Shown here: positions 32,840 to 43,740 of the stretch, piece by piece
Layout: the number at the start of each line of letters is the position of its first letter
Numbering within the stretch: the stretch's first letter is position 1
From: Collybiopsis luxurians FD-317 M1
Lineage: Eukaryota; Basidiomycota; Agaricomycetes; Agaricales; Omphalotaceae
DNA length: 43,930 bases
Direction of reading: 5' to 3'
Assembly (NCBI GenBank): GCA_000827265.1
Contig: KN834913.1
Coordinates: 1 to 43,930, forward strand
Notes under the pieces: generated by a model
Told to the model about the DNA's origin: nothing
What the model saw: the letters and a program-made list of their open reading frames with translations, nothing else
The model's database searches: none
Program-made: the position numbers and the translations under genes

Positions 32840-35800
32840 TAACCTGTGACCTGTGACCAGGTGTCAAAATTTGGTCCCTACCGAATTAACTTGATCGATT
32901 CAAACTCCACTAACTTGATTGACCTTTTGAATTAAAAGTTAACTTGAAGGTCGTAAGTTAACTTGACGAACCTGATGGAACCTACCAAGTGACATTTATC
33001 ATTGCTTCTGAGCAGCGAGGGAGTTACAAACTGGCCGTAGACAGTGTATCTTGAGTTGTTAATGTATTTGTGCATCGCAATTTTATTCATTGCGCCATTC
33101 ATACAGTGCCGACTTTCGGCAAGTTCGCATCAAGTTAGCGGACTTTGAAATTAATAGAAATCGACACAATATTGCTGCAGGGCAAGTTGAAGCTAACACT
33201 TCTTGCTTTTAGACCATCACCACACACCTGCTAGTCGCTACTACCTTGCTACATTTTGATCATGCTTAGTTGGCTTGCCAGCTTTCTGCCTTGGTGGAAA
33301 GCACACAGTAATAATAGCAACACCACTGAGTCTCAGCAATTCGCAGGTGGTTCCAACACTGCCACAAGGATGGGTGGATCCATGCAGCCCGTTCCAAGTG
33401 CCTTTCCATATGGACCTTACATGGCCTATGGGCCATCTTCATATCCTTGGGCAGGGTATCCATTTTCTATGTGTAAGACCTACATGCAGACACAAGCAGG
33501 TTTGATTAACAATACTGTAGATTCACTCCCACTGGCAGTGCTGCTATCTTCATCTAGTGGACAATATCCATATCCCTTGCCACCACAGGGAACAATTTAT
33601 GGCTTTCCTCCATTTGCTAATTCCCTGGCAGGATGGCCACAAAAACATGAACCCAGCATTTTCCCATCTTACCTCTAATAGTGCATCCCTGCCAGGTTCT
33701 GCTGATTCACTACATGCAACTCCAGTACAGCATTTACCAGAAGGTTAAGTTTGCTTAGTAGAATGCCTTAATTATTTCAGTATATAAGATACATTTTACT
33801 TTAGATGACAGCACTGCAGAGGAAGATGAAACACATAATTGGCCAAATGGAGATCAGGACCGAGAACAGATTGCTGGAGATCCTGAAGCTGATAAAATAT
33901 TCAAGCAGAACAAATGGGTTTGGGTGTCTAATGACACAGTAATGTTCAATGGAGTTCAAGCAGAAAAGCGGCGCTGCCGTGGGGTTTTGCAGTGCTCTTC
34001 ATGTGCCAGGCTTACTAGACCAAGAACAAAGTCAATTACTGAGCAGGTTGGAGCATCTTGCATCATGTCAAAGTGCAGAGGTACTTTGAAGCATCAGTCT
34101 TGTACTGCAGTGTGCTTTCACTCCAAAGTCATCTGAGATGGAAAACTGTTTCTTGTTTGGGATCATTTAGGTGTACATAATCATCCTAAGCCCCCCAAAG
34201 GTCGCTTGACAGAGCAGCAAAAACAAGAGGTCCGGGAGCAAGTTTATCATAACCAGAATGCAACACCCCATCAGCTCCGAGCTGGTGACACTGGTGTTGG
34301 CTCTGTTCCACTTCCTCATATTGCTCCAAGGTTAGCAGATCCATGCTCTGCACGTTATCATGTATCTCAAGCCAAGGCTGAGCTGGGTGTCACTCCATCC
34401 ACTCCTTCTAAAAGTTCATCAAGTGCACTACACAGCTGGACAGATCTACAGGAAAAATTTGATGAGCCCTTTATTATTGACTCTTGCCTTCATGGATCAG
34501 TGGCTGTATTGGTCCTTCAAACCAAGTTCATGCATAGAATGCTTGAAAATTCAATTGAATTATGGTTTCAGCTTGGAGAGAGTACTGATGCAGATGCTTC
34601 TCATCATGGGTGCATAACAGATGGAGACCATAGCTTCTTTTGTACTGCAAATCTTCTTGCAACCTGTGTATTTAATGAGAATCTTCTAGCTTGGGTTCCT
34701 GTCTTGTATACATACATGGATGGCCTTGATGCTGGTCATCACCAGCCACATTTTCGGCACCTATTTCATCAAATTGCAGATTATGCAGGTGAATGGTTTA
34801 ACTGTGAAATGCTCATTCATGTATGTTATTTTTTGTAATTGTTTGTAATTGTTTTATACCATTACTGAGATTTTTTACAGGTCATGGACTTTTCAAGTGC
34901 ACAAATCAAAGCACACTCTCAAGAGTATGCAGATATTATGATGAAACTCTTTCCTGGTTCTAGAAATCTATCCCAGGGTGCCTATCATGTCCAGCATGCA
35001 CATTTTGTCAAGGAAGCAAATGAAGTTCAGGTTGGGTGTCAGGTGCATTTTTACCACTCAGGAAAAAGACTTGCTCAGAATGGTGTTCTTGTTCCAAGCA
35101 CCCATCGAGAGCAGTTTATGCATTTTTTGCATATCATGGTTGCCAAGTCTACTTCAGCAGATCAATGGACTTCAATTGTGGACTCCATCCGAGCTTCCTT
35201 TCCACAAATTGAAGGTTGGCTGGAATGGTGGTTGCAGCCAGCCATTGCCTCAATGATCTTTCCAGCTGTCAGTAATGTAGATCCTGGACTTGCTCATCAA
35301 GTACCTTCTACTACAAACCCCATTGAGGCCCAACACTTTAATTTGCATTTATCCTTGGATAAAGGCCATGATGCTCTGGCAGGAGTCCATAGGCTCTACT
35401 TGTATGTTAAGATGAGGGAAGATCAGTATAAAGCTGTTATGGGTAGGAATTATAATCTTAATGTTAAGTTGTACTTTGACATTTAATTTTTAGATGGACA
35501 TATCAATCCTCAAAAGTTACCTACTAACCCCCCACCAAGACATCATGTACATCGGGATATTAATGATGGATGAGCACCTGACACTGAAGATGCACTCAAA
35601 AACTTATCTGCACCAAAGGCACTGTTACCTGATATCCCTTCAAATGCAATAAATAAAGGACAGAAGCCAGCACTAAAGAAACCCAATATTCCAGAACAAA
35701 TTTCAAACCCCATTAAGGCTTCTAATGATATCTCCTCAGTATAGACTGCACCTCCCCCTTCCAGATTGCTTGCTCCTAATATTCCTGACAACCGACTTCT

Positions 35801-38800
35801 GCACTCTTACATTTGGGAAAATAGCTCATGTTTCTTTGATGGTGGTTTGGAAATATGGTTCCGCATGTTCCATCGGTGCTCTCCTGAGTATAGAAAAGAG
35901 ATGATAGCCCTGTTACCACATGGTTCAACTCTGTTCAGTATATTTGAGCACTATCAACAATGCATTACCTGGATGGAGTCTGGGAAGCCTTGGACTGCTA
36001 AAGCCATGTTCCAAACCATTCAACAAATTGTTTGTGATGCAATCACTTATAAGTACCAGCTTCAAGATATTGGTGATTTTGGCTGTTCTCGGACATGGCT
36101 GAATTGAACAGTCATGGATAGTGCTATTACCCCTAATACCAAGCTACACTTTTTTATGCAGCACACCATACATTGGAAATGTGATTCTGGGCATGAATTT
36201 ACATCAGACCCAGCTCATTTCCATCCAGCTCTGCGGTACACTCCTGGAGATATTCAAAGGTTTCTTAGCCTTCAGTCAGTATCTAAGAAAATAATCTTAA
36301 ATGATTACCTTCATTATGTAATACCTAGAGATCCTGGAAATGGACCTACCAGTGCTCCAGGATTACCACCAGTTCATCTGACACCATCTAAATCCTGTCC
36401 ATATTCTGGCTGTAGATCCACTGCCTCCCAGATTACTTGCATCTACACATCTTGGCCCAAGTTTCTTCATATATCTCCACCTAAAGAAGCTCTTTCTAAT
36501 TTTGATGGAGTTTCTATCCACATGTCACATACTTTGAAAATTCCCTCAGTTTTTGGATCTAATGCCTCTGACACTCCTTGTGTTACATATGAGCTTGTTG
36601 GCAGATCTGTCTTCCAGAATGGCCATTTTACCAGTGACCTGCTGATTCCCCAAAATGGTAAACTCTCAACTTGTCATTACAATGATATGAGAGGTGGAAA
36701 GCTGGAGGTGCATGGAGATGAAACTGTTATTGATAATGATCCAATTGTTGGTGTTGAGGACTTCTATGCTTATGTCCGAACATCTGATATTGCCTCAGTG
36801 TGTAAAATTTATTGAAACTCACTTAGTGGTACAATATTTTACTGATTTAATATTTAGGTTAGATCAGATATATCAGCAATTAAACAAGCATATTTTGATC
36901 TTGAAACAGCTTGGTCAAAGTATTTCAGACCAGTGTATGATCTCACCAGGGAAGGAGCACCCACTGTACCAAAATCTGACCCTAGTTTCCAAAGGGCCAA
37001 TCCACACTACCAATTGACTAATAATCATTCAATGTATGGTAAGCAGTTGCAGTTTGAATGTGGACTCTAATTTAAATCACAGTCAATACTTAGACATTGG
37101 TCTGAATAATGGTTGGCCAATGGTTGATTTGGACAAATGTGATAGTTGTGGAAATTGCAGTAATTGCAATCAGGTGATATCTCAACTGTAAGAAGGCATT
37201 CATATATATGGTTTATAACTTTATATCTAAGTTAATTTTTAGCATGGGGCAGTTTGTTATGTTGCAGACAACACCAAAACAAGAATCAGGTAAATACTAT
37301 GCAGCCAAAATCACAGGCTGGGTTCCAGGAGCTAGAGAGCTGACAATGGAATGGTATCCTGGAAATATCTTTCCAATTAGTGAAGAACCAATGTCAGAAA
37401 CCTTCTTCATGGCAATTGGAGATGTTCTGGATGCATACAGAGAGGTATCCATTCTTCAGGTAAATTTAATATTTATTAGAATTCTCTTAAGCCTATTCAC
37501 TAATGATGATTTTAAATTTGCATAGGAGGATTTTGGGTCCATAAAATGGCCAGTTGCTCTCCATGATGATGCATGTGATGAATATGGATATCAAAATGCT
37601 GCTGTGATGCAGGCTCTTAATGAAGCAATGTATAGCATCATTCAGATAGTTTCTAATCCTGCAGCAAGGCCTCACCCCATTCTTGCATACTATCAAGATT
37701 GGCTTCAACAACACTCTCCAAAGAGCCTGGAAGCCTCATTTCAGAATGACTGCTTCACCTATAATCTCCTTCCTGGTGATTGGTCTTTATCTGCAGATGC
37801 TACAGCAGCACTCAGTGGAAGCCTTGCTGGTTCTCTGTTAGGATTTGATGTTGGAGAAGCTTTGGCTGTCTTGCCAGTAATCCAGGTTTTGTGTGACTTA
37901 GTAGTAGTGCGAGTTTATCTTGGCAGACCAACCAGTGATGATAGCCAGATATATCATCTTGCTCGAAATTACAGTAAAAAGGAACTGGAATCTTTAGAAC
38001 CAAATTCTCCTCAGGATGGCTTCTTGCAAAGGCATCTTAGTATACCTGAAGGTGCACTAGCAGCATCACAGGGATCACTAGACACACAGGTACTCCCAGT
38101 CTACACTAATCTGACTGGTCTCAAAGGAATTACTTCCTCAAGGCACGAAATATCTCTGGAAAATATTCCACTTTTTAGTGATGGGACACAAGCAATCACA
38201 GCACACTATAAAAATGGGTCACCATATATGTGGAACTCACACAGTCAAATTGATTATTTTACCCTTGCTGGAGGAGAGCCATTTCCTATGTCAACTCCAT
38301 TGGCAAAAGTAGTTCACTTACCACCCACAACTCCTCCTGGCCCACCAGTGAAAAACAAGAATGTTCACTTGGATCCAGACTCTTCTCCTACCCATGGTTA
38401 CTCTCTGAGACAGAATCCTAGTTCAACTACCAGATATGAGAAAGTTCATACTCTCAGAAAGCGGTCCCATGAAGAAGACAGTGAGGATGACTGGGAAAAG
38501 CCTGGATATGTAAAGAAACTAAAGCATGAACAAAGAAAAAATGATGTAAAAGAAGAGGATCTAACAAAAATTATGGATCTTTTGGAGAGTAAAAAAGTAC
38601 CACAGACAAAGTTAAAGACCAGTAGGGGCCGTGGGCATGGACAAAGATCCAGGCTTGCTGGAAGAAAGGCTGTCCACAAGTAGACAGGATTCTGTATATA
38701 CTGGTTTATATAGCATTGTGTACATGTATGATTTGTTAGTTTGACAAGAAAACAAGTTTCAAGTTTATTATCCAGTCATACGAGTAGTTGCAACTTGATT

Positions 38801-39285
38801 CTTGCCATATTACAGCTCATATTTTATTTCATGTAATGGTGAGTTGACAGTGAGCAGCAGACAAAAAGATATAAATTTCCAATGGTAAAACATTAATTTT
38901 ATAAGGCATTGGATATCTGGTAAGTGCAGTAAACATACTGATTGCAAGTGCATTCTATATTATAACTTATGTTTTACATTGTGTGACAGTGAACAGCGCA
39001 TGAAAAGATATGAATTTTATTTATTAAAACCCCAGGACATATATTGGCATCAACTACATAATAAATACAGTGAGAAGAAGATTGCAAGCAGCTGCAAATG
39101 GTTTTAAGTGAAGTGCAAGTTAGTTACATTTTGCTGAGCATCGGCAAGTTAATTTGTCCAAGTGTGGGAAATGACAAGTTAACTTGATTAAATGGGATCA
39201 AGTTAGCGATCAAGTTAATTTGCTTGCACTCTCAAAATTTTGGTTTCAACACATCCAAAAGTGACCTGTGACACCCAAAAATTTC
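32840..39285 (+). mobile_element. MULE-type DNA transposon, decayed
   Basis: The element is defined by the transposase gene in its middle and related repeat blocks on both sides. On the left, 32,845-32,875 reads GTGACCTGTGACC then CAAAATTTGG; clusters of TTAACTTG words follow, then a hairpin (TGCCGA-CTT-TCGGCA, 33,107-33,121). On the right, 39,128-39,145 has a matching hairpin (TGCTGA...TCGGCA), TTAACTTG clusters, and GTGACCTGTGACACCCAAAAATTTC to about 39,283. The left word GAATTAACTTGATCG is matched in inverse orientation on the right. Exact ends and target-site duplication are not clear; another GTGACCCGTGA-type copy at 39,899-39,937 could be the true right end. Confidence 0.6.
33256..38683 (+). 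pseudogene. MULE transposase with GCM-like finger and USP-like peptidase region, inactivated
   Basis: Eight exons: 33256-33743, 33805-34820, 34881-35442, 35494-36797, 36858-37038, 37094-37187, 37243-37459, 37526-38683; about 1670 codons. In order: a Pro/Tyr/Gly-rich N-terminus; a Cys/His cluster of GCM/WRKY type (RRCRGVLQCSSC ... CRGTLKHQSC ... HNHPKPP, 33,960-34,200); a MULE DDE core with first Asp in ITDGDHSFF, second in VMDFSSAQ, GCQVHFYHSGKR between, and Glu in NPIEAQHF (35,325). A segment with the peptidase C19 boxes follows: NSSCFFDGGLE (about 35,820), VGRSVFQNGHFTS (36,598) and CHYNDM. Then come CDSCGNCSNC, an SH3/Tudor-like piece ending TMEWYPGN, and a basic tail. In-frame stops: TGA 34,134, TGA 35,571, TAG 35,742, TGA 36,105. 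One frameshift lies near the A-run at 33,642-33,646. It cannot encode a full-length product now. Confidence 0.85.
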
Positions 39286-39359
39286 AACACTGAGTAAAGG
39301 GCCATTGGTTCCACTTTCGGTGTTCAGTTGCCACACCCCCATTCTGTGCAAGCACACCC
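38684..39359. other. 3' flank of the MULE transposase gene
   Basis: About 680 bp of AT-rich, CpG-poor sequence after the transposase stop. No gene seen. It contains the right-hand hairpin and TTAACTTG cluster of the element at 39,128-39,260. Confidence 0.5.
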
Positions 39360-39764
39360 ATGATTGCAGATCATTTTTTTTTGGTTGGATTTGCTTTGAC
39401 AATGCCAATCATATTCATTCTACTTCCAGCAATGGTTGAGGATGAGCTTCCACTCAAGCTAATCGCTGTCAACTCTCCCAATCCAACAATGACTGTTAAA
39501 GAATTCACTGCCAAACAGATAACTGGCACTGTCCCTCTGATTGCCTCCACTTCTAATGTCAGGGATTATCTCTCCCCACTTGCATCAAATTTCTTCCACT
39601 CCAATGATCTATTGACACTCCAGTCACCCCCAATCAATATTCTCAAGGAACTTATCCAAAATGCAGTTGATTCAGGTGCAAAGTCAGTTATATGCCCTCA
39701 TGTCACTGGATTCAAGTCTGCACACTTTCCATTGTTCAGATCACATGTCCCATCCTTCAATTGA
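39360..39764 (+). CDS. Uncharacterised 134-codon open frame near the MULE end
   Basis: An uninterrupted frame from 39360 (MIADHFFLVGFALTMPIIF) to 39764. It has a hydrophobic start and then a soluble-looking part (TVKEFTAKQITGTVPLIAST, SPPINILKELIQNAVDSGAK, ending HFPLFRSHVPSFN). Composition is protein-like and CpG-poor like the neighbouring transposon. It lies between two copies of the GTGACCYGTGA repeat word, so it may be a second gene or relic of that element. I recognise no domain. Confidence 0.35.
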   Translation: MIADHFFLVGFALTMPIIFILLPAMVEDELPLKLIAVNSPNPTMTVKEFTAKQITGTVPLIASTSNVRDYLSPLASNFFHSNDLLTLQSPPINILKELIQNAVDSGAKSVICPHVTGFKSAHFPLFRSHVPSFN

Positions 39765-41449
39765 CAAATTGACACCTGTTTATTTAAAATTCTCTATTGC
39801 TGTTGTAATGCATTTACAGCAGGTAGAAATAAAATAGATTTCTGATACTATTTAAGCCAAAAATTGACAGAAAAATGAATCATAAAGTCAATTCGACACT
39901 GGCCAAAGTGACCCGTGATGGACCAAAAAATTTCGACTTTTTGAGGGTCTGTGACCTGTGACTGTTGAACTGATTCAAATGGTACAGTAGATCATAGTGG
40001 TTCAGGTAATAACAGTGCAAGGATATCAGTACCTGATACATCAGTCTTATATAGGAGACTAAAATGCCCATGGAATAACAGTAGCTAGGTAATGCATACA
40101 ACAGGATCATGTGTGTAATAGGACAGAACTGAAAAGCCAGAAGGCGGGATTGCTGAGTTGCCAAGAAGCTGTTGATGGGGCATGTTCCTGCTTGTACTGT
40201 AGACAACATATACTTAAAAATAGGGTATAGGGATAGCAGACTCAAGGAAAGAACCTGAAAAATAATCTTCTTTGACAATCAAGATTGAATGCAAGTTGAA
40301 CATAGGGTGACTTAATTCTGGGTGGATGTTGTGGACTGAAGCATAGGTATGATGGTAGAACTGAATTTAGGAGACAAGACAAGACAAGAACCCTGAACTG
40401 CCATTTTGCAAGTCTTTTAAATTTTGATGGGGGTGTAACTTTTTGTCTGTTAGTGTCAGCTTTCAAGCCCTTTTGCCTGGGTTGACTGATTTGGTACTTA
40501 CCTTTAATTACTTGTACCTGGACCGAGAATACTGATGAAGCTGCACCAGGAAATGAATGGAACAATCAAACTCAAAGCGACATTAATGTATCACAACATA
40601 TGATTGATTGAAACTACTATTGGCGGGACAAGGCTGCATTATACAGAAGTGTATTGGTAAGCAAGTCTTTTAAGGTTCTCATAGTGTAGCAATACTACAG
40701 GTTTGTTATTATGAATGTAAGAGTGAATCAATGACAGCGCTGGTGGTTGATTTTGGCTGACTGGCTTAATCGATTCTAGGCACAAGGGAATGGATTACTT
40801 CTACTCTCAAATCTGCCTCCCTTCTTGCCTGCACCTGGATGGCAACTGCTAACAACTGTGCATCATCTCAAGATAACAAAACATTCAAGAATAGGCATCA
40901 CTGGAAGGATTTCCTGATGATTTCAAGCAGCTTTCACTGCTTTAGCCTGCACATAAAAGCTGTTAAGATCACCATTTGATCACACTGACTCCTTCTCCTT
41001 TTTTAACCAGATGTGGACACAGTAATATTACGAGATCTGTGGAACAATTGGATAAAGTTGTACATAGCTTGGCCACATAATATTGCACTTTTGAAATCTG
41101 ACAGACCAAGTACAAAGTCAATTGGTCTTTTAAGATCCCATCAAGAACCTCTGAAACAACAGCTCCGAGTGTTCTCTGATGTTAACCAGGACTGAATGGA
41201 AATGTATGTCGGGATAAGCCTTATGAGGCAAGTAGATAATGCAAGATAATGGGCAAACTGTTGATAGATAATCAAACATTTTTTTGGTCCAGAAAAGCGT
41301 GACATTACCATTTTACAGGGTTTCCAAAAAATAATGAGACTTGTGTGAATTTTTTTTTTCTCAGAAATCTTTAGATGCTAAGTAAGCGCCCTAGGAATTG
41401 CACTCTCACCAGTTCCCTTCATTATTTCCTCAACGTTTCATCCACACAA
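39765..41449. other. Repeat-rich stretch between MULE and mariner relics
   Basis: About 1.7 kb without a recognised gene. It contains the GTGACCCGTGA-type repeat (39,899-39,965) and the CpG-poor copy of the dispersed repeat (40,326-40,955). Short open frames near 41,013-41,195 show no motif. Confidence 0.5.
40326..40955 (+). repeat. Dispersed repeat, CpG-depleted copy
   Basis: Partner of 30,058-30,390 in the same orientation. It starts with ATGTTGTGGACTGAAG and GACAAGACAAGACAAGAACC (40,374) and ends with TCACTGGAAGGATTTCCTGATGA and TTTAGCCTG near 40,950. About 250 bp between GGCTGCATT and the final block are absent from the other copy. Sites that are CG in the 30-kb copy often read TG or are otherwise changed here. 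Confidence 0.72.
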
Positions 41450-42575
41450 ATGGGAAATCAATGCATTGCATCTGAAATCAAAGACATTGCACTTGAGTTG
41501 ATTCTGGTTGGGATAAAGCTGATATTTGTTATATTCTACATGTTTCTCAGTCAAGTCTTTATTGTTGGCATGACATGCTAGAAGAATATGGATCCACCAA
41601 GCCACAGCCAGCTCCTCTCTATGGTTGTCCTTGAACAATTGGTCTTGCCATCATGGATGTCATTTCAGCTGTTTTTCGGCAACATCCTGAGACATACTTG
41701 GATGAATTACAATGGTTTCTTGCAATAAACCATGACATTGCTGTCCCAATATCTACACTTCAGGAAACATTGGCCTATGCTGGTCTTACAAGAAGCCTTA
41801 TGCACAAGATTGTAATAAAGAGAGATGAGTGTTTATGTGAAGAATGGAGAGCTGGTATTTGTAATTGAGATAACTTCTCTGGAACAGGTGAGCTTACTTC
41901 AATTGGGCCTTCCAATACTCAAGATATCTTCATTAGGTGCCGAATTTGTGACTGTAGATGAGTCAAGCAAGGATGACTGAACCCTGAGCTGTTGTTATGG
42001 TTGAGGCTTGAAAGGACAAGAAATTGAACACTCTGGTATATTTGTTCGAGGAAACCAATATACCTTCATTGCAGCTCTCACAATCAAGGGATATTTGGCA
42101 ACTCATGTCATTCCTGACTCAGCTGATACCTTTGAATTCTTTGATTTCATTGTTGAGGATGTGGTAAGTATTGAATCATAGGATCCTTTGCTTGATATTC
42201 ATTTTCCCTTTTAGCTACTGCAAATGGCCCCATACCCTAACAGCAACAGTGTACTTGTGATGGACAATTGTCAGATTCATCATACAGATATACTATTGAA
42301 TGTATGCAATGAGATTGGTGCGTCTTTGAGACATATGTCTTTTCCACTACTGATAACTCTTCAAAGGCATCATGCTACTCTATCTCCCTCCATATTCCCC
42401 AGATCTCAACCCAATTGAAGAGTCATTCAGCACCTGGAGGGCGTACCTGCAACATAATGGAAATATCATTAGTGAAGCAGAAGATGCCATACAAGTTCTA
42501 CTGGATTCATGTGAGTGTGTAACAGCCAAAAAGGTGCATGGGTGGTTCATACATGCAGGCTACACATTTGAATAG
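41450..42575 (+). pseudogene. Tc1/mariner (DD34E) transposase, decayed
   Basis: Start at 41450 (MGNQCIASEIKDIALELI). After a one-base frameshift around 41,510-41,521 come the helix-turn-helix pieces DICYILHVSQSSLY and HPETYLDELQWFL. Introns are 41888-41936, 42164-42214 and 42318-42366, all GT-AG with matching phases. Catalytic Asp 1 lies in FVTVDESSKDD, Asp 2 in VLVMDNCQIHH and Glu in PPYSPDLNPIEESFS. With the third intron removed, exactly 34 residues separate the second Asp from the Glu. Four in-frame TGA codons (41,632; 41,866; 41,978; 42,002) break the protein. It ends at 42575. I found no clear terminal inverted repeats. The element is dead but recognisable; it belongs to the intron-bearing mariner-like group common in basidiomycetes. 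Confidence 0.85.
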
Positions 42576-42832
42576 ACACTACAAATCTATATGTACAATG
42601 ACTATTATAAGAATGTAATGGTTCAAGAATTAGCTGCAGGAAAGCTTAAGAAAGCAATAATGAGACAGGAACATTGAGGTACATGGTTCATGAGGGGAAT
42701 AAATATGATCTGCAAATGTCAAATGTAACCAAGAATTGAAGTTGCATAACATTGAACAAGAAAAAAAGAGACAAAAAACTGGCTCGGGCTCAGGCAAATA
42801 ATACAAATAGTATAACAAGGGAAACAAATCAA

Positions 42833-43045
42833 CTATGCCCAAACTCCAGCTTTCACATCACATAGAAAGTGCCTGTGTGATGCAAGCACTTCATGCCAAC
42901 AAATGACTGTAAATCCTGCACCACCACTACCCCAGTACTCTTTTGTCAATGTTGTGATTACCTGATTACCTGGGGTATATCCAAGCTCCTCCAACTTAGC
43001 ACAATCATTGCCATTCATCAGGAAAAATGGTCTGAGCCTCAGGTT
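42833..43045 (-). pseudogene. Possible 3' exon of a minus-strand gene
   Basis: On the minus strand from about 43,045: LRPFFLMNGNDCAKLEELGY, then TPGNQV, GAGFTVICWHEVLASH, and the end FLCDVKAGVWA at 42833. The arrangement (N.nDC..L..LGytPG ... AGF ... W..vLa.H..Fl.dVk.GvW) resembles the C-terminus of short hypothetical proteins often seen near basidiomycete transposons. It may pair with the exon-like frame at 43,724-43,924, but 0.7 kb of AT-rich DNA and minisatellite separate them. Function unknown. Confidence 0.35.
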
Positions 43046-43110
43046 ACCTAGGAGGCAACCTGGAGCAACCTGAGGGACCTGGGTGACCTAGGTGACCTGT
43101 GCAACCTGGG
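43031..43110. repeat. Degenerate AACCTGGG minisatellite, left block
   Basis: Irregular 9-11 bp units such as CAACCTGGAG, CAACCTGAGG, GACCTGGGTG, ACCTAGGTG and CAACCTGGGTG. Same word family as the regular array at 43,661-43,740. Confidence 0.75.
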
Positions 43111-43114
43111 TGAA

Positions 43115-43660
43115 CCTCAGGTAACCTAGGAAATGCCAATATCCTGGGCAAACCTCAGATATCCCAAGGATACCTGAGGAGTGATGCTGTAAATATTACC
43201 AAATAAGGCAAAATTATATTGAATATATATACCTATGGTTTAATCTATCCTAAATGCATGACAAGGACACCTTCTTAGTTGTAGATAACTCATAGAAACC
43301 GAAATTTGACATAAGTCACATGATGCAACTCTGTGAGCTGTCTACAATTAAAATAATTTTCATATGGTCAAAACATGTATATCACAGTTATACCATACTA
43401 TATACACACTATATGTACATGTATAAGCTCTTTACTGTACTGAAATACTGTACTTGAGTATATTAGGTTAATACTAGTATACTGTAATACATTATAAAGT
43501 ATAATACCTGATGAAAATGTACACCATATATACTATACATAAAACATGTACAAGTTCAATACTACTACTACTATACAAGTACAAGTACAATAGCTCACTA
43601 TATACAGTAGAATAGAGTACATATAAAGATATATTATTTTAACTTATTAACCCTTTATGC
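43115..43660. other. AT-rich segment between two minisatellite blocks
   Basis: About 550 bp, very AT-rich, with many TATAC, GTACA and ACTACTACTA words and no gene. It is bordered on both sides by the AACCTGGG-type minisatellite, so the whole may be one small repeat element. Confidence 0.5.
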
Positions 43661-43740
43661 AACCTGAGCCAACCTGAGCCAACCTGGGGCAACCTGGGGC
43701 AACCTGGGGCAACCTGAGACAACCTAGGACAACCTAGGTA
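43661..43740. repeat. 10-bp minisatellite AACCTGRGSC, 8 units
   Basis: Eight head-to-tail 10-bp units: AACCTGAGCC twice, AACCTGGGGC three times, AACCTGAGAC, AACCTAGGAC and AACCTAGGTA. They are followed by the word ACCTAAG. Confidence 0.92.

Noticed and set aside
36694..37017. A 107-codon plus-strand frame overlapping the MULE gene
   Set aside because: It is in a different frame from the transposase; the true exons are 35,494-36,797 and 36,858-37,038, joined by a GTGTGT...TTTAG intron.
42310..42372. Frameshift in the mariner gene before PPYSPDLNPIEE
   Set aside because: A 49-bp intron (42,318-42,366) with GTGCGT donor and AAAG acceptor restores the frame and gives an exact DD34E spacing, so only the frameshift near 41,515 and the TGA codons are real lesions.
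43031..43740. CRISPR-like array
   Set aside because: Units are contiguous 10-bp repeats without spacers, in a eukaryotic genome; this is a minisatellite.
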